Notes under the pieces: model-generated
Databases searched by the model: none
The model's input: only the letters and a program-made list of their open reading frames with translations
What the model was told of the DNA's origin: nothing
Part shown: positions 5,525 through 7,036 of the stretch, one piece after another
Layout: each line of letters starts with the position of its first letter
How positions within the stretch are numbered: position 1 is the first letter of the stretch
Source: Oscillospiraceae bacterium
GTDB taxonomy: Bacteria > Bacillota_A > Clostridia > Saccharofermentanales > Saccharofermentanaceae
Reading direction: 5' to 3'
Length of the DNA stretch: 7,036 nucleotides
NCBI GenBank assembly: GCA_902803365.1
Contig: CADCPU010000365.1
Coordinates: 1-7,036, forward strand
Position numbers and translations under genes: made by a program

Positions 5525-7036
5525 ATGAGATACTATTCATCAGAATACAGACGTTGGCTGAAAAAGAGCGTAAAGGACGTTTCTGATTCAGTCGAAAGCC
5601 ACGGATATAAACAAAACATCGAGTGCGTACAGGCATTCACCCATAACCAAAGCAATTGCAAATTGCAATGCAGAAGTGCTGCAGAATACGCTCAAACACA
5701 AATGTCCATCGTTAAAACAAAGTTCGATGTTTTGAGCAGCATGCTCGACAATTTTTATAACGATGCGAGTTCCGTATCGTCTTCAGTAAGCAGCTCGGCT
5801 AAAAGGATCAATGAGATAATTACGGAAGCAAACGCTTCACTGATCAGGATCAACGACGCATTAAAAGGTGTCGGACAGTATCAGGGCGAAGCTCTCTCAC
5901 AGGAAAACCTGCAGTCCGCAGGGATCGATAAGGCTAAGTGCGACACACTGAAAAAAGATACCTGGAAGAAGATCCTTGTCACCGAAAAAAGCTATAAATG
6001 TATCCACGATACCATAGCCCGCAATTTTGTCGAACGAGTGATCGGCGAATACAATAACGGCAAGGAACTATCCAATGACGACGCAGACTTTATGGATGCC
6101 ATGAGCGCACAGTTTTTGAAGTCTCTTAAATGTAATAATATCGCTGACAGAGTAAAGGATACGCGATTGCTGAGCGATCTGTTCAAATACTACAAGGATC
6201 ATCGTCTCGGCACAACAGGAAATACGCACGATCTTCCGGCAGAGACACTTGAAGTAGTTGCCGATATCTACGAGACGATCAATCCAAAAGCTAAATTGAT
6301 CACTGACAATTTCCTGCAGCCTTGCTATGAAATAACAAATAAAAACGCTGAGAATGCAATCCATAACGCCATGCTCATCAAACACGATCTCTATACGGCT
6401 GACCCGAGATTAAGAGATCTTATCTTAACATGTTTGCCAAATATGACACTCAAGAATCAGCCTCTCAACAAGATAGCATGCTGCGGCGGCAACACTCTAT
6501 ATCTGCATCTCGAAGAAAGCCCACTGAATTCCAATGACAGATGCGCAGCGTTCTTCCATGAATTCGGACACGCCATGGATAACATCGCTCAGGAAGATTT
6601 CGAACTTGGTGACAGAAAGATCGATCATCTTTCCGACAGCTACTATGACACTCTGATAGGTGACGCAATAGGCAGTCTCCAGCAGACCATTAAGGATCTT
6701 GGATACGAGGATATGGAAACCGAGCTGATCAATTTCATCATAAGCCCGGAAAATGTTAACGTGGCAACCGACAGCAACAGCGATTATTACACCACTTTAC
6801 TTCCGAAAGATTGGAGTCCTGAGATGAAGGACGCCTTCAAAGCGGTCAGGGATCACTATGGCTACTACGAATATACATATCAGAGTAAAGGTGCATTCTC
6901 ATATACTTCCAAACAAATCGATGGAAAAATCTGCGACCGATCTTTGGAAACATCCATAATCAATGATATCCTCGGAGGAATAACCAACAATCAGATCGCC
7001 GCCGTAGGATACGCACATCGTCCCAATGAGAAATAT
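5525..7036 (+). CDS. Putative LXG-like T7SS effector with zinc-metallopeptidase domain (3' end off window)
   Basis: An open frame of 504 codons runs to the window edge with no stop. The ATG at 5525 follows AGGAATGAG; nearby ATGs at 5506 and 5515 are out of frame. Residues 1 to about 135 are predicted helical, with long amphipathic stretches and a Ser-rich segment (82-91). This matches the helical N-terminal region of LXG effectors in size and position, although I see no clear LXG signature. The middle (about 140-335) is also mostly helical. Residues 342-352 read AFFHEFGHAMD, a HExxH zinc site with His345, Glu346 and His349. Near the edge, INDILGGITNN (479-489) and GYAH (495-498) resemble the segment that follows HExxH in some phage- and toxin-associated peptidases; this is from memory. 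The third zinc ligand is not identifiable. There are twelve cysteines and no Sec signal. The likely role is a secreted antibacterial or host-directed protease. Confidence 0.8.
   Translation, partial: MRYYSSEYRRWLKKSVKDVSDSVESHGYKQNIECVQAFTHNQSNCKLQCRSAAEYAQTQMSIVKTKFDVLSSMLDNFYNDASSVSSSVSSSAKRINEIITEANASLIRINDALKGVGQYQGEALSQENLQSAGIDKAKCDTLKKDTWKKILVTEKSYKCIHDTIARNFVERVIGEYNNGKELSNDDADFMDAMSAQFLKSLKCNNIADRVKDTRLLSDLFKYYKDHRLGTTGNTHDLPAETLEVVADIYETINPKAKLITDNFLQPCYEITNKNAENAIHNAMLIKHDLYTADPRLRDLILTCLPNMTLKNQPLNKIACCGGNTLYLHLEESPLNSNDRCAAFFHEFGHAMDNIAQEDFELGDRKIDHLSDSYYDTLIGDAIGSLQQTIKDLGYEDMETELINFIISPENVNVATDSNSDYYTTLLPKDWSPEMKDAFKAVRDHYGYYEYTYQSKGAFSYTSKQIDGKICDRSLETSIINDILGGITNNQIAAVGYAHRPNEKY

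Noticed and set aside
5992..6668. Minus-strand open frames of 64-105 codons opposite the effector gene
   Set aside because: They overlap the plus-strand effector, which has a coherent zinc-peptidase motif and operon context. None shows a family signature or start site.
1..7036. CRISPR array, tRNA/rRNA genes, insertion sequence ends
   Set aside because: No regularly spaced direct repeats, no tRNA-like cloverleaf and no transposase reading frame could be found by eye. The T-loop-like GTCGATCC near 992 has no matching acceptor or anticodon stems.

Overview
The window looks like a piece of a low-to-moderate GC Firmicutes genome, most likely a plant-fibre-degrading gut or rumen Clostridia. The basis is the strong AGGAGG-type ribosome binding sites, TTGnnn/TATAAT promoters, a lipoprotein signal followed by a Thr/Glu/Ser-rich linker on a multidomain xylanase, a small Cys-rich protein of a type I associate with Clostridia, and a type VII secretion (LXG-like) toxin operon. 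The species cannot be fixed from the sequence.

Left half, all on the minus strand and read from right to left. A secreted, lipid-anchored CBM22-GH10-CBM9 endo-xylanase (1065-3650) has its own promoter, with a palindrome sitting at the predicted transcription start. Beyond its stop codon is a hairpin-rich stretch (about 897-1063). It includes a 14-bp hairpin whose two G.U pairs form only in the xylanase-sense RNA, and a 14-bp-arm perfect inverted repeat. Next is a HigBA-type toxin-antitoxin operon (toxin 418-774, then antitoxin 118-414) with a near-consensus promoter. At the left edge are the first 17 codons of an SGNH/GDSL hydrolase (1-51), with its own promoter and ribosome binding site.

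Middle, minus strand: a two-gene unit made of a small pyridoxamine-5'-phosphate-oxidase-like flavoprotein (4004-4399) and a 57-residue Cys-rich protein (3831-4004). They are joined by a one-base TGATG stop/start overlap.

Right part, plus strand: an extended -10 promoter (4554-4583) drives four tightly packed genes, namely three small helical proteins without Sec signals (87, 105 and 88 aa) and a large protein open to the window end (5525-7036, 504 codons seen). The large protein has a helical, Ser-rich N-terminal region and a C-terminal domain with a HEFGH zinc-peptidase motif. The layout matches LXG-type T7SSb effector operons, in which small helical chaperone/targeting partners precede the toxin. 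The immunity gene and the end of the toxin would lie just past the right edge. This putative metallopeptidase toxin and its three partners are the most interesting content of the window.
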